Origin: an uncultured Campylobacter sp.
GTDB lineage: Bacteria; Campylobacterota; Campylobacteria; Campylobacterales; Campylobacteraceae
Length of the DNA stretch: 64,000 bases
Direction: 5' to 3'
Assembly: GCF_937973075.1 (NCBI RefSeq)
Contig: NZ_CALBWL010000065.1
Location: 1 to 64,000, forward strand
Of this stretch, positions 34,921 through 43,440 are shown one piece after another; position 1 is the stretch's first letter; every line of letters starts with the position of its first letter. The position numbers and the translations under genes were made by a program. The notes under the pieces were generated by a model. It did not search any database. It was given only the letters and a program-made list of their open reading frames with translations, and had not been told where the DNA came from.

Positions 34921-36026
34921 TTGACCGCCTCGCTCATATCGCCGATAGCGATGCGCCAGGATGGGATGATGACGAAGGCTAAAAACGGGATCACGCTAAA
35001 GACGAAGATCAAAAAGAGCATATTGAAATTTATCGCAGGCGTGAAGGTGATGAAATTTCGCAGCTCGCCGCCTAAGAATATATCGCGCAGAAGCGGTGCA
35101 TCCAGGATAAAAACATAAGCATACGCGCCCGCGACGCCGAGCAGATAAGCGCTTAGCGAGACGATGAAATTTTGAATAAATTTCATCGCGATGATGTCTT
35201 TAATACAAAAGCCTATACTGCGCAAGATCGCGATTTCCTTTTTCTTCTCGCCGTATGCGAGCGAAATTTGATTTTTCAGCAAGATGAAAAACGAGATCAT
35301 CGCCACGGCGTAAAGCACCATAAAGATCCCGCCCTTGTAATAATACAGATGCCTTACTTCGGCTACCGCGTCCTCGGCGCTGAGAGCTTGCGTGTTGGGG
35401 TATAAATTTACGATCTTAAGCGCTACTTCGCTTACTTCGTTGGGGTTGGGCACGCTTACGTAGAGCTTGGTGTATTCGCCCTCCTTCAGGCTTAGCACCT
35501 CGCGCGCGGTAGCGGGGTTTAGATAGATCACGTCGTTTGAGACGATGCTGCTTTCATGCGGCGAAATTTTATTAATCTTAATCGCGATTAGGCGCTGTTC
35601 GGTCAAAAAGTGAAACTCATCCTCGTAGTACCACTCGCCCATCGCCGCCTTTACCCCCTCGCCTACGATCATTTCGTTTTCGCTCAGGCTTTCGTCGCCT
35701 ACGATATGAAACCAAACGCGCTTTTGAGCGAAGTAATACATCCCGTCCACGGCGCCCTGCACTTCGCTGACGCCTGCAATCTTAGAGATGTCGTAGATAT
35801 AGCCGTCGTGCATTAGGTCGCGTTTGCCCGCGCGCAGAGCCTCTACTACGATGTCGGGTCTAAGCTTGATGACCTTTTCGAGATCGTTTTGAATGGAACC
35901 GGAGATAAAAAGCACCGAGCTTAAAATAAAAACGATAAATGCAAATATTACAAAGCTAAAGGAGTGGTCGGCTCTGTCTTTTCGCAGCAGAGTTACGGAG
36001 TAGTCGATGAAGCTTTTACTTATCAT
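34917..36026 (-). CDS. FtsX-like ABC permease
   Basis: This 369-residue MacB/FtsX-type permease has one N-terminal membrane segment (SFVIFAFIVFILSSVLFISGSI), a periplasmic domain of about 200 residues (DIVVEALRAGKRDLMHDGYIYDISKIAGVSE onward) and three C-terminal segments (GIFMVLYAVAMISFFILLKN, FIVSLSAYLLGVAGAYAYVFIL, MLFLIFVFSVIPFLAFVII). It overlaps the small membrane-protein gene upstream by 11 bp and the ATPase by 4 bp. Confidence 0.88.
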   Translation of the reverse strand: MISKSFIDYSVTLLRKDRADHSFSFVIFAFIVFILSSVLFISGSIQNDLEKVIKLRPDIVVEALRAGKRDLMHDGYIYDISKIAGVSEVQGAVDGMYYFAQKRVWFHIVGDESLSENEMIVGEGVKAAMGEWYYEDEFHFLTEQRLIAIKINKISPHESSIVSNDVIYLNPATAREVLSLKEGEYTKLYVSVPNPNEVSEVALKIVNLYPNTQALSAEDAVAEVRHLYYYKGGIFMVLYAVAMISFFILLKNQISLAYGEKKKEIAILRSIGFCIKDIIAMKFIQNFIVSLSAYLLGVAGAYAYVFILDAPLLRDIFLGGELRNFITFTPAINFNMLFLIFVFSVIPFLAFVIIPSWRIAIGDMSEAVK

Positions 36027-36204
36027 AGACGAACTCCGCGTAGGCCTTGCTCTTAAAGCTGCTCGAGAGCCGCACGTCCTTTATCTCGCGCGCGAGCTTT
36101 TGCAGGCACTGCTCGCCCTCTGCGCGATCAAAGCTCACATAATGCACCGCAATGAGCGCGTAAAGGGCGGCAAAAAAAATCGTTAAAGCGCAAATGAGCC
36201 TCAT
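36016..36204 (-). CDS. Small single-span membrane protein
   Basis: This 62-residue protein has one N-terminal hydrophobic segment (LICALTIFFAALYALIAVHYV) and a charged periplasmic or cytoplasmic tail with one Cys (GEQCLQKLAREI). It lies between the tandem NosL gene and the permease gene with overlaps at both ends, so it is probably translated with them. No family recognised; the overlaps are the main support. Confidence 0.6.
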   Translation of the reverse strand: MRLICALTIFFAALYALIAVHYVSFDRAEGEQCLQKLAREIKDVRLSSSFKSKAYAEFVYDK

Positions 36205-37325
36205 AGCCCTTCTATTACGCTCTCTTGAATTTCGTCAAATTTAAGCACGCTCTTGCCTCCGTGATCTTTAGCGAAGGTCTTAGCCGCGCTCTCGCTCTCA
36301 AACGGAATGAGCTCGTCGCCCATCGGCCCTAAGACGTTTGAGCCGAGCACGTAAAAGGCGCTTTTAGCGTTGATCTTGTGCAGCTTGTAGTAGTCGGTTA
36401 CGAAAATTTTATCAAAGCTCTTGCCCTTTTGGAAGTAGTATTTCATCATATCTTTCACGCCGTCAAAATACAGACTCTCGCCGCCCTGAACCTCTATCAT
36501 CGCCGCCCAGTTAGGGTTTTTACCTACCAGCATACCGCAGACCGGGCATTTAGCGCCTTCCGGCACGACGATCTTTTCAGGTTTTTTCGCTTTTGCATCT
36601 TTACCGCTGCTGCCTAAATTTGCCGGTGCATCCCATAGATACAGCGCCGCGGCTTGCAGGTGTTTGTCGTACTCAGGCTCCTTGCTCGCGCCCTTTGCGT
36701 CGCAAACATTTTTGAGATGAGCTTTAAGCTCGGAGATGGCTTTAAAGCTTTTCGCTTCAGTTTTAGCGCAGTTTGTCTCATAAAATTCTTTACCGTGCGC
36801 GTAAACGCCGCCCTCTCGCTTGGCTTTGATCATCTTATTATCGCCCTCAAAATCCTGCCCCGCAATCTCGTAGGCTTTGGCAAAGTTCACTATCTCGCCG
36901 CCGTTTTCGGCTTGGAATTCTTTCGCGTCGGCTTCGGTTGAAAAGGCGTATTTGCTATTGCGGCTCATCGTGCCTTTGACCTTGCTACCCACGACGTAAA
37001 AGGCTTTATTTACGTCGATTAAATTTAGATTTTTCGTATCGACGACCTGTGCATCGCTTGGAATTTTGCCGCCCGTAATCTCGTACAAGCAGTGCAGAGA
37101 AGCTACTTGCTTGCCGTTCCAAACGTGGTTGGTTTTATAAAATTTTACCAGGCTCATTCCGCAAACGGCGCAGTATTCTTTGTCCTCGCCGCTTCCTACA
37201 AGCGTAGCCTTACTAGGATCCACGCTTTGAAACATAGGCTTTGCCGGTTTATTGGCCCCGTCCATCGAGGCACCGCAAACGAACGCGACGAGTGCAGCCG
37301 AAGCTAAAAACGAACGTAAAATCAT
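36201..37325 (-). CDS. mccL: Tandem NosL-domain copper chaperone, MccL-like
   Basis: This 374-residue exported protein has a signal peptide (ILRSFLASAALVAFVCGASM) and two NosL domains. The first has YCAVCGMSLVKFYKTNHVWNG (about residue 52); the second has KCPVCGMLVGKNPNWAAMIEV (about residue 260), followed by ESLYFDGVKDMMKYY and ALYVLGSNVLGPMGDELIPF-like sequence. Both CxxCGM sites are intact. MccA sulfite reductase of Wolinella has a copper ion next to its active-site heme, and MccL is the proposed copper chaperone there; position and domains fit. It is in the same operon as mccA. Confidence 0.8.
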   Translation of the reverse strand: MILRSFLASAALVAFVCGASMDGANKPAKPMFQSVDPSKATLVGSGEDKEYCAVCGMSLVKFYKTNHVWNGKQVASLHCLYEITGGKIPSDAQVVDTKNLNLIDVNKAFYVVGSKVKGTMSRNSKYAFSTEADAKEFQAENGGEIVNFAKAYEIAGQDFEGDNKMIKAKREGGVYAHGKEFYETNCAKTEAKSFKAISELKAHLKNVCDAKGASKEPEYDKHLQAAALYLWDAPANLGSSGKDAKAKKPEKIVVPEGAKCPVCGMLVGKNPNWAAMIEVQGGESLYFDGVKDMMKYYFQKGKSFDKIFVTDYYKLHKINAKSAFYVLGSNVLGPMGDELIPFESESAAKTFAKDHGGKSVLKFDEIQESVIEGL

Positions 37326-37356
37326 ACTGTCTCCTTAAAAATTTGATGTTTTAAAT

Positions 37357-38190
37357 TTACTTACTAATCGAGTTTAAAAATTCCAAATTCTCGCATCCCA
37401 TCTTGATGCCGCCGTCGCAGCTTTTTTTGAAAAACTCTTTTGCTTTGGCGTTATCGGACTTCACGCCCTTGCCCTCGGCATACATTATGGCTAAATTATT
37501 GCAACCGTCGAAGTGGCCGAGATTGCAAGCTTTTTCATACTGCTGCTTTGCCTGCTTATAATCCTGATCCACTCCCTGCCCGAAGGCGTATAGATAGCCT
37601 AGATTGTTGCAGCCGATGCCGATGTCGCCGCCGCAAGCTTTTTCGTAAAAAATTTTAGCCTTTGCGAAGCTTTGCTGCACGCCTTCGCCCTTTAGATACA
37701 GATAGCCCAGGTTGTTGCAGCCCATCATATCGCCGTAGGTGCAGGCTTTTTCATAAAGGCTCGCCGCCTTGACGACGTCCTTTGCAAGCCCGGCGCCGTT
37801 TGCGTATAAAAGCCCGAGCGAGGTGCAGCCTTCGTTATCTTTGCAGGCTTTTTCGTAATAAGCCGCGGCTTTGGTAAAATTTTGATCCGCGCCGTTGCCG
37901 CTTTCGTAGATATAGCCTAGATTATTGCACGCAAGCGCAAATTTAGCGCCGCACGCCTTCTCGTAGAGGCTGATCGCTTTTTCGAAATTTTTCTCTACGT
38001 TGCCGGTGCCCTCAAAATACAAAACGGCCAGATTATAGCATCCCGAAGCTTTATTTTCCAAACCGCACGCTCGCTCGTAAATTTCTGCGAGTTTTTTATG
38101 ATCGCCGCTTTGCTGCGCCTGAATGCCCTCGCTGATAAAGCCCGCATTTGCCGCAGCAGCCAAAACCAGCGCTATTATAAATTTTTTCAA
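37357..38190 (-). CDS. Sel1-repeat, Cys-rich exported protein (HcpA-like)
   Basis: This 277-residue protein has a signal peptide (FIIALVLAAAANAGF) and six or seven Sel1-type repeats of 36 residues with the recurrent pattern YEKACxxGDxxGCNNLGYLYxxGxGV. Each repeat carries a Cys pair seven residues apart, as in the Helicobacter Hcp proteins, giving disulfide-locked helix pairs in the periplasm. It lies between ccsA1 and mccL, 10 and 31 bp from them, so it belongs to the operon. A scaffold role in assembling the sulfite reductase is possible. Confidence 0.88.
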   Translation of the reverse strand: MKKFIIALVLAAAANAGFISEGIQAQQSGDHKKLAEIYERACGLENKASGCYNLAVLYFEGTGNVEKNFEKAISLYEKACGAKFALACNNLGYIYESGNGADQNFTKAAAYYEKACKDNEGCTSLGLLYANGAGLAKDVVKAASLYEKACTYGDMMGCNNLGYLYLKGEGVQQSFAKAKIFYEKACGGDIGIGCNNLGYLYAFGQGVDQDYKQAKQQYEKACNLGHFDGCNNLAIMYAEGKGVKSDNAKAKEFFKKSCDGGIKMGCENLEFLNSISK

Positions 38191-38200
38191 ATTTACTCCT

Positions 38201-40891
38201 TCATATCGTTTTTACGTCCCTGCCCCTGAAAGCAAGAGCGATTATTAAAAATACCGCCGCTATTATACAATAAAACGGCGCGGGTATCTGCGGCGCATCG
38301 CCCGCGGCATAAGAGTGCATGCCGGTTAGGTAAAAATTTACGCCGAAATAGGTCATTATGATCGAGCTATACGCGAGCGTCGAGCTTACGCAATAAACAT
38401 AGATCGAGCCGAGCTTCGGGATAAGCTTTAGATGCAGCACGATCGCATAGACGATGATCGAGACGTACGACCAGGTCTCTTTGCTATCCCAGCCCCAGTA
38501 TCGCCCCCAGCTCTCATTCGCCCATACGCCGCCGAAGAAATTTCCGAGCGTCAGCATCGAAAGCCCCACGATGAGGCTGATCTCGTTGATCGCCGTTATA
38601 TATCTGATCTGCGCGTTAAGCCGCTCGCAATTGGCGCTGTTTTTAAGCGCCATCAAAACAAGAGCCAAAAGACCGAGCAGACAGCTAAGTCCTAAAAATC
38701 CGTAGCTAGCCGTGATAACAGATACGTGGATGCTAAGCCAATACGATTTTAGCACCGGCACAAGGTTAGTGATCTGCGGATTTACGAAGCTCATATGCGC
38801 TACTAGCATCACGATGCTGGCTAGCAAGCAGCTCGCGCTTAGCGTAAGCAGGGACTTTCTAAAAAATATAATCCCCGCAAGCGCCGCCGACCAGCCGATG
38901 TAGATCATCGACTCATAGCTATCGCTCCACGGCGCGTGAGCCGCGACGTACCAGCGCAACGTAAGCGCGAGGGTATGCGCCGCAAAGCTTGCGGCAAAGG
39001 CTCCGAATAAAATTTTTTGCGCGAGCATGAAGCTCTTGCCGCAAAGTGCGCCCAAAAGCGCCAATATTAGAGCTACGCCGCCTAGGATCATATAGCAATA
39101 AACGAGCTTTTTAAAAACCGAAGCTTTGTTGTAAAACACCTCGGCTTTGACGCGGTTTTCGCTTGGAAGAATAGCTGCCGAGGTAGCTCTTTGGTAGTTT
39201 TTCAGCTCCGCTAACGCTGCATCCGCTTTAGCCCAATCATTATCCGAAATTCCATCCTGCAAGCCGTTTAGATAGTCGTTTAGCACGCCTTTGATCTGCG
39301 GAGCGATGCTATAATCCGCAAAGGCGTCGTTCGGCGAAAGCCAGGTGTTTTGCGGGTCGTTCGGCACGGGAATAAATTTAAAAAACACCCCTCTAAAGGT
39401 CAGATACGCGATGTTTAGCCGCTCGTCAAATTTAATCAGCTCGTTATCGAGCACGCCGCGGCGCGAGGCGCTTTTTTCATTCGCCTCGTCCAGGGCGTGG
39501 GCGAGCTTGTAGTTGCCGTTTTCATCAAAGACCGAATTAAAGCTCGCATATCGCTCCTGTGGCGCCAAGCCTAGCATCTTTTTGATCTCGTCATTTTTGA
39601 TTTTGATGATCTTTTGATCGCGCCAGAAAGCAGGATTTAGGCTCATTCCTAGGATCATCTGCTCGGCACTTAAGCCATAAAGCCCCTCCGTGCCTGAAAT
39701 TTTATTTACGATCTCGCTTGCTTCGGTGCTAAGCGGCTTGATCCTGCCCATGTAATCTTGCACCAAAAGCTCCGCGAACGCGCCGTTTGCATGAACTCGC
39801 GAGTTGGCCTTAAGGTTTGCCAGATAGTTTTCATCCGCGGCGCGAAGCTCAATGTTGAAAAAAAGCGGCGCAATCAAAAGAAGCGCGGCGGGTGCGTTAT
39901 TTTTGATAAATTTAGCTAACTTTTTAAACCTGCTGCCCGCGGTAAAAAGATTGCCGATAAATCCGACGCAAAGTAAGAAATAGCCGAAATAAGTGGGGAT
40001 TTTACCGGGATCGCGGTTAAGCTCCAGCACCGTGCCCCGCTCGTCCATGTCATAAGAGGATTGAAAAAGCTTAAAGCCGTCAAAGCTTAGCGGGTGGTTC
40101 ATATAAATCTCATGCTCCCCCGCGCTCTTGCCCTCTTTTAAAATTTCAACGTCGCTGGCGTAGGACGACGGGCTTTGCGAGCCCGGGTAGCGCTCGAGCT
40201 TAAATTTCAAAAGCTTTACCGCAAATGGAAGCTCTACGAGTTTCGAGCCCCAGCTTAGCATTATCTCCTCGCCGTCAAAGTTTAAAATTTTAGGCTCGCC
40301 CAGCCAGCCCGCACCGCCGCGCAGCTGCGCTTCTTGCTCGCTTCCGCCCTCAAAGCCCGCTTTTACCGCAAGCGTGCCCTGCTCGCCTTTGGGCGCGGGT
40401 TTGTAGGAGCTAAATTTGACGGTGAAGCTTTTAGAATTTATACTTTGCGTGAAGCTAAAATCGTTATCGCCGATCTGAGATAGATTTAGCGGGTGCTCAA
40501 ACAGCGCGTCTTGCGTACGGATTTGCAAGTATGGTTTGACGCTTACCATCTCGCTTTCGCTCTCGCCCGCTCTTACGTGCAGCACGCCCTCGGTGCCGAA
40601 ATAGCGCGTCAGCGCCGCGCCGATAAAGATGACGATAAATGCCGCGTGAAGGACGAAGGAGCCAAAGCGGCGCCACATTTTGGTTTTAATTATAATGCCG
40701 AGCAGGCTCAGCGTCGCAGCACCCATGACGCACTCATACCATCGCGCCTCATAGACTAAAATTTTAGCAGTTTGCGTATCGTAAATGCTCTCTAAAAAGG
40801 TCGCGACGCCGGCACCTGCGGCTAGAACGAAAAGGAGGCAGAGCGCGAACTTGTAAGAGATGAAAAATTTTAATATTTTTAGCGCGCTCAT
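38201..40891 (-). CDS. ccsA1: CcsA1-like fused cytochrome c heme lyase (CcsBA)
   Basis: This 896-residue integral membrane protein joins ResB/CcsB (N-terminal part, residues 1-400 with a large periplasmic loop) to CcsA (C-terminal, about residues 600-896). It moves heme to the periplasm and ligates it to apocytochromes. The heme-handling motif is WGRYWGWDSKETWSYV, and HAPWSDSYESM is a conserved periplasmic loop. In Wolinella a dedicated enzyme, CcsA1, attaches heme to the CX15CH motif of MccA, and the gene order here (after mccD) is the same. So this is probably not the general lyase of the cell. Confidence 0.88.
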   Translation of the reverse strand: MSALKILKFFISYKFALCLLFVLAAGAGVATFLESIYDTQTAKILVYEARWYECVMGAATLSLLGIIIKTKMWRRFGSFVLHAAFIVIFIGAALTRYFGTEGVLHVRAGESESEMVSVKPYLQIRTQDALFEHPLNLSQIGDNDFSFTQSINSKSFTVKFSSYKPAPKGEQGTLAVKAGFEGGSEQEAQLRGGAGWLGEPKILNFDGEEIMLSWGSKLVELPFAVKLLKFKLERYPGSQSPSSYASDVEILKEGKSAGEHEIYMNHPLSFDGFKLFQSSYDMDERGTVLELNRDPGKIPTYFGYFLLCVGFIGNLFTAGSRFKKLAKFIKNNAPAALLLIAPLFFNIELRAADENYLANLKANSRVHANGAFAELLVQDYMGRIKPLSTEASEIVNKISGTEGLYGLSAEQMILGMSLNPAFWRDQKIIKIKNDEIKKMLGLAPQERYASFNSVFDENGNYKLAHALDEANEKSASRRGVLDNELIKFDERLNIAYLTFRGVFFKFIPVPNDPQNTWLSPNDAFADYSIAPQIKGVLNDYLNGLQDGISDNDWAKADAALAELKNYQRATSAAILPSENRVKAEVFYNKASVFKKLVYCYMILGGVALILALLGALCGKSFMLAQKILFGAFAASFAAHTLALTLRWYVAAHAPWSDSYESMIYIGWSAALAGIIFFRKSLLTLSASCLLASIVMLVAHMSFVNPQITNLVPVLKSYWLSIHVSVITASYGFLGLSCLLGLLALVLMALKNSANCERLNAQIRYITAINEISLIVGLSMLTLGNFFGGVWANESWGRYWGWDSKETWSYVSIIVYAIVLHLKLIPKLGSIYVYCVSSTLAYSSIIMTYFGVNFYLTGMHSYAAGDAPQIPAPFYCIIAAVFLIIALAFRGRDVKTI

Positions 40892-40906
40892 TAACCCTCC
40901 GCAGTT

Positions 40907-41878
40907 TTACATTATTATATCGTAAGTTTGTCCCGCGTATAGTATAAACATTCTAAGAAGTAATACTCCGACCACGCTGGCAAGCGCGCTAACGTAGAAC
41001 GCAAACGCGGTGTGAGCGATCTTTTTGCCTAGTGCGAAATTTAAAACGAGCGGTACGCAAAAGCCTACGCCCACGACGCCTAGCCAAAATAGCTGAGCGT
41101 AAACGCCTTCGCTAAAGGCGACGCTGGCGGCTTTTTGCACGTCGCTTCCGGTGACGAGCGAAACGAAAATCATACCGATTAGTAAAATTTCCATCGCCAA
41201 AACCGGCCACTCGATTGCGTGTAAAATTTTAAGATCGCCTCCGTGCGGGTCTGCTTTAAAGAAAAGCGCGGCTATTAGGCTTGAGCCCGCGATACCCGCC
41301 GATAAGCCCGACGCCACGAAAAGCGCAGGTAAAACGGCGGTATTAAGGATAGGGAATCTAACTAAAACCGAGATCAAAAAGCCCGTATAAGCGCAGATCG
41401 CGACCGCAAAAATAAGCGTAAGCGCAAGAAGCAGCGGGCGAAGCGCGTTTAAAATTTTCATCGCAAGCTCGAAAAGCCCTTTTAAAAAGCTAAGATTGTG
41501 CGTCAAAAACTCTCTAAGGCACTCTTCAAACGCGTAAAGGCAAGCTACGAAGGTAAGCGGGATATAGACGCAAAGCGCCGCTACGCCCACGGACATAACC
41601 GATGTGAAGTTATAATTAATCAAAATTTTCCAAAAAAGAAGCGGTCGCTCCAAATCGGCCACGAGGCAAACCATACCCAGAAGGATCGCTACGAAAGATA
41701 GCAGCGACGCGGCCTTAAACAGCGGCGTGCTTTCGGTTTGTTTTTTATAAAATTTGACGAGGATCGCGACTACTAACGCGCCACCGCTCATACCCGCTAG
41801 CAAAAGATAAACCGCGATCGGCCAGCCCCACTCAACGCCGTGCGAGAATGTCGCAGTAAAATTTATAGCTCCGTTCAT
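40907..41878 (-). CDS. mccD: MccD, NrfD-family membrane quinol dehydrogenase subunit
   Basis: This 323-residue protein has about eight or nine membrane segments and typical NrfD features: HGVEWGWPIAVYLLLAGMSGGALV near the N-terminus and LLFWKILINYNFTSVMS. With MccC it oxidises menaquinol and sends electrons to MccA. It starts 1 bp after the mccC stop codon. Confidence 0.9.
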   Translation of the reverse strand: MNGAINFTATFSHGVEWGWPIAVYLLLAGMSGGALVVAILVKFYKKQTESTPLFKAASLLSFVAILLGMVCLVADLERPLLFWKILINYNFTSVMSVGVAALCVYIPLTFVACLYAFEECLREFLTHNLSFLKGLFELAMKILNALRPLLLALTLIFAVAICAYTGFLISVLVRFPILNTAVLPALFVASGLSAGIAGSSLIAALFFKADPHGGDLKILHAIEWPVLAMEILLIGMIFVSLVTGSDVQKAASVAFSEGVYAQLFWLGVVGVGFCVPLVLNFALGKKIAHTAFAFYVSALASVVGVLLLRMFILYAGQTYDIIM

Positions 41879-41879
41879 A

Positions 41880-42587
41880 TCACACCCCCAGTTTTACCGC
41901 AGGAATATAGCGCAGGCTCGGCTTCGTGCCGCACTCAGGATGCATGCGCAGGCTGTCTTTTACGCGAAGTAGCTTGCTGATGTGCGAGCCTTCGTCGTTT
42001 AGATCGCCAAATACGATCGCCTCGTATCTGCACGCCTCGATGCAGGCAGGCTCGTGACCGTCTTTTAAATTCGTATCCAAGCAGAAGTTGCAGCTCTCTG
42101 CGGCTTTGGTTTCGTGATTTATAAAGCGCACGTCGTAAGGACAGGCGACGATGCAGTATTTACAGGCGATGCAATCATCGGTGTTCATCGTCGTGATGCC
42201 GGTTTTTTTGTCCTTGTGACAGGCTTTCGTCGGGCAGACATTCACGCACGGCGCGTCCTCGCACTGCTGGCAAGAAACCCTGACGTAGCGCTTTTCTTTC
42301 AAATTTAGCGGATCGGTTTTATCCTGGATAAAAAGCCTCATCTGACCTTTCGGAACTAAATTTACCTTTTTACAGGCGATCTCGCAGTCGGTACAGCCCA
42401 CGCATTTGTTCTGATCGAATATCATGCCGTAGTGCGGCTTTTTCGGCTCTTGCTTTTGAACGCTCGCATTTGCGTCTTGCGCGCTTTTATCCGCGCTGTT
42501 TTGCGCGAGTAAGCTTGAGGCGATTGCGCCAAGCCCCAAAGAGCCTAGTGCGGCGGATTTTATAAAATTTCTTCTTTGCTTTTGCAT
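41880..42587 (-). CDS. mccC: MccC, 4[4Fe-4S] periplasmic ferredoxin
   Basis: This 235-residue protein has a twin-arginine signal (QRRNFIKSAALGSLG) and NrfC-type cysteine groups for four [4Fe-4S] clusters: CVGCTDCEIAC, CQQCEDAPCVNVCP, CIACKYCIVACP and CNFCLDTNLKDGHEPACIEAC. It is the electron-transfer partner of MccD. Its spacing to mccD (1 bp) and mccB (28 bp) fits the operon. Confidence 0.92.
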   Translation of the reverse strand: MQKQRRNFIKSAALGSLGLGAIASSLLAQNSADKSAQDANASVQKQEPKKPHYGMIFDQNKCVGCTDCEIACKKVNLVPKGQMRLFIQDKTDPLNLKEKRYVRVSCQQCEDAPCVNVCPTKACHKDKKTGITTMNTDDCIACKYCIVACPYDVRFINHETKAAESCNFCLDTNLKDGHEPACIEACRYEAIVFGDLNDEGSHISKLLRVKDSLRMHPECGTKPSLRYIPAVKLGV

Positions 42588-42615
42588 ATTCTCCTCCGAC
42601 TAAATTTAAGCAAAA

Positions 42616-43389
42616 CTACTTTGTTTTATTAGCGTCGTGAAAGCTTTTAGCCTCGCTCTCGCTAAGCTTTTTCGCCGCATCGGCAAGCTCACCGGGCTTT
42701 AAAACCTTTAGTAATTCGGCTTCAAAAATTACCACAGAACCCGCAGGAATTCTATCTACGTCCACGTTGCCGTAGGCTAAATTACTAGGGATTGTAAATT
42801 TATATTTCGAGCCTGTATTCATCAAAAGCAGCCCCTCGCGCAATCCGTCGATTAAGCCTATCATAGAAAGATGCGCCGGAATTTTAGATGCGAAAGTATC
42901 GTCAAATACGCTACCATTCGTCAAATACGCCTTGTAGTTCATCACTACTACGCTCTCAGGCTTTGGCTTTTCGCCCATACCTAGCTTTAGAATTTCATAT
43001 TGAAGACCGGATTTTGTGGTTTTAACGTCCGGATTTTTGGCATTTTTCGCCATAAATTCCTTGCCTGCTTTTAAATTTTTATCAAGCTCCGCTTTGGAAT
43101 TTGTTTCTACGATCTTATTTAGCTTATCGGCTCTTTGATTCAAAAGCGCAATAATTTCCTCATCTTTTAGCTTCTGCTGCTTTTTAAGAGCGTCCAAAAA
43201 ACCCTCTATCACCGCATCTAAATCGTACTTGACGCCTAATGCGGCTTGTGAATGCAGCTGGTTTGAAACATAGCTCCCGGTAGAAGCTCCGATGCTATAA
43301 GATTCTTTTTGTTCTTGCGTAGTTAAATTCGCGCCCAACGCGCAGCTTGCCAAAACGATAGGCAAGAAAATTTTCAGTCTTTTTTGCAT
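42616..43389 (-). CDS. mccB: MccB, periplasmic FKBP-type peptidyl-prolyl isomerase
   Basis: This 257-residue protein has a signal peptide (IFLPIVLASCALGANL), an N-terminal dimerisation region of the FkpA kind (SYSIGASTGSYV, VIEGFLDALKKQQKLKDEEI) and a C-terminal FKBP domain (GLQYEILKLGMG, VVMNYKAYLTNGSVFDDT, IDGLREGLLLMNTGSKYKFTIPSNLAYG). An isomerase follows mccA in Wolinella too and probably helps fold the cytochrome. The gene is 51 bp downstream of mccA, after a strong hairpin. Confidence 0.9.
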   Translation of the reverse strand: MQKRLKIFLPIVLASCALGANLTTQEQKESYSIGASTGSYVSNQLHSQAALGVKYDLDAVIEGFLDALKKQQKLKDEEIIALLNQRADKLNKIVETNSKAELDKNLKAGKEFMAKNAKNPDVKTTKSGLQYEILKLGMGEKPKPESVVVMNYKAYLTNGSVFDDTFASKIPAHLSMIGLIDGLREGLLLMNTGSKYKFTIPSNLAYGNVDVDRIPAGSVVIFEAELLKVLKPGELADAAKKLSESEAKSFHDANKTK

Positions 43390-43405
43390 ACATTTGCCTT
43401 TTAAA

Positions 43406-43437
43406 TTTCGGGGCCGCGAGCTTACGCGACCCCGAAA
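43406..43437 (-). terminator. Intercistronic hairpin between mccA and mccB
   Basis: Outer arms TTTCGGGG/CCCCGAAA and inner arms CGCG/CGCG form one long stem with a six-base loop, 3 bp after the mccA stop. A poor T-run follows, so partial termination or mRNA protection is likely. The same arrangement is seen after nosZ. Confidence 0.55.
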
Positions 43438-43440
43438 GAA

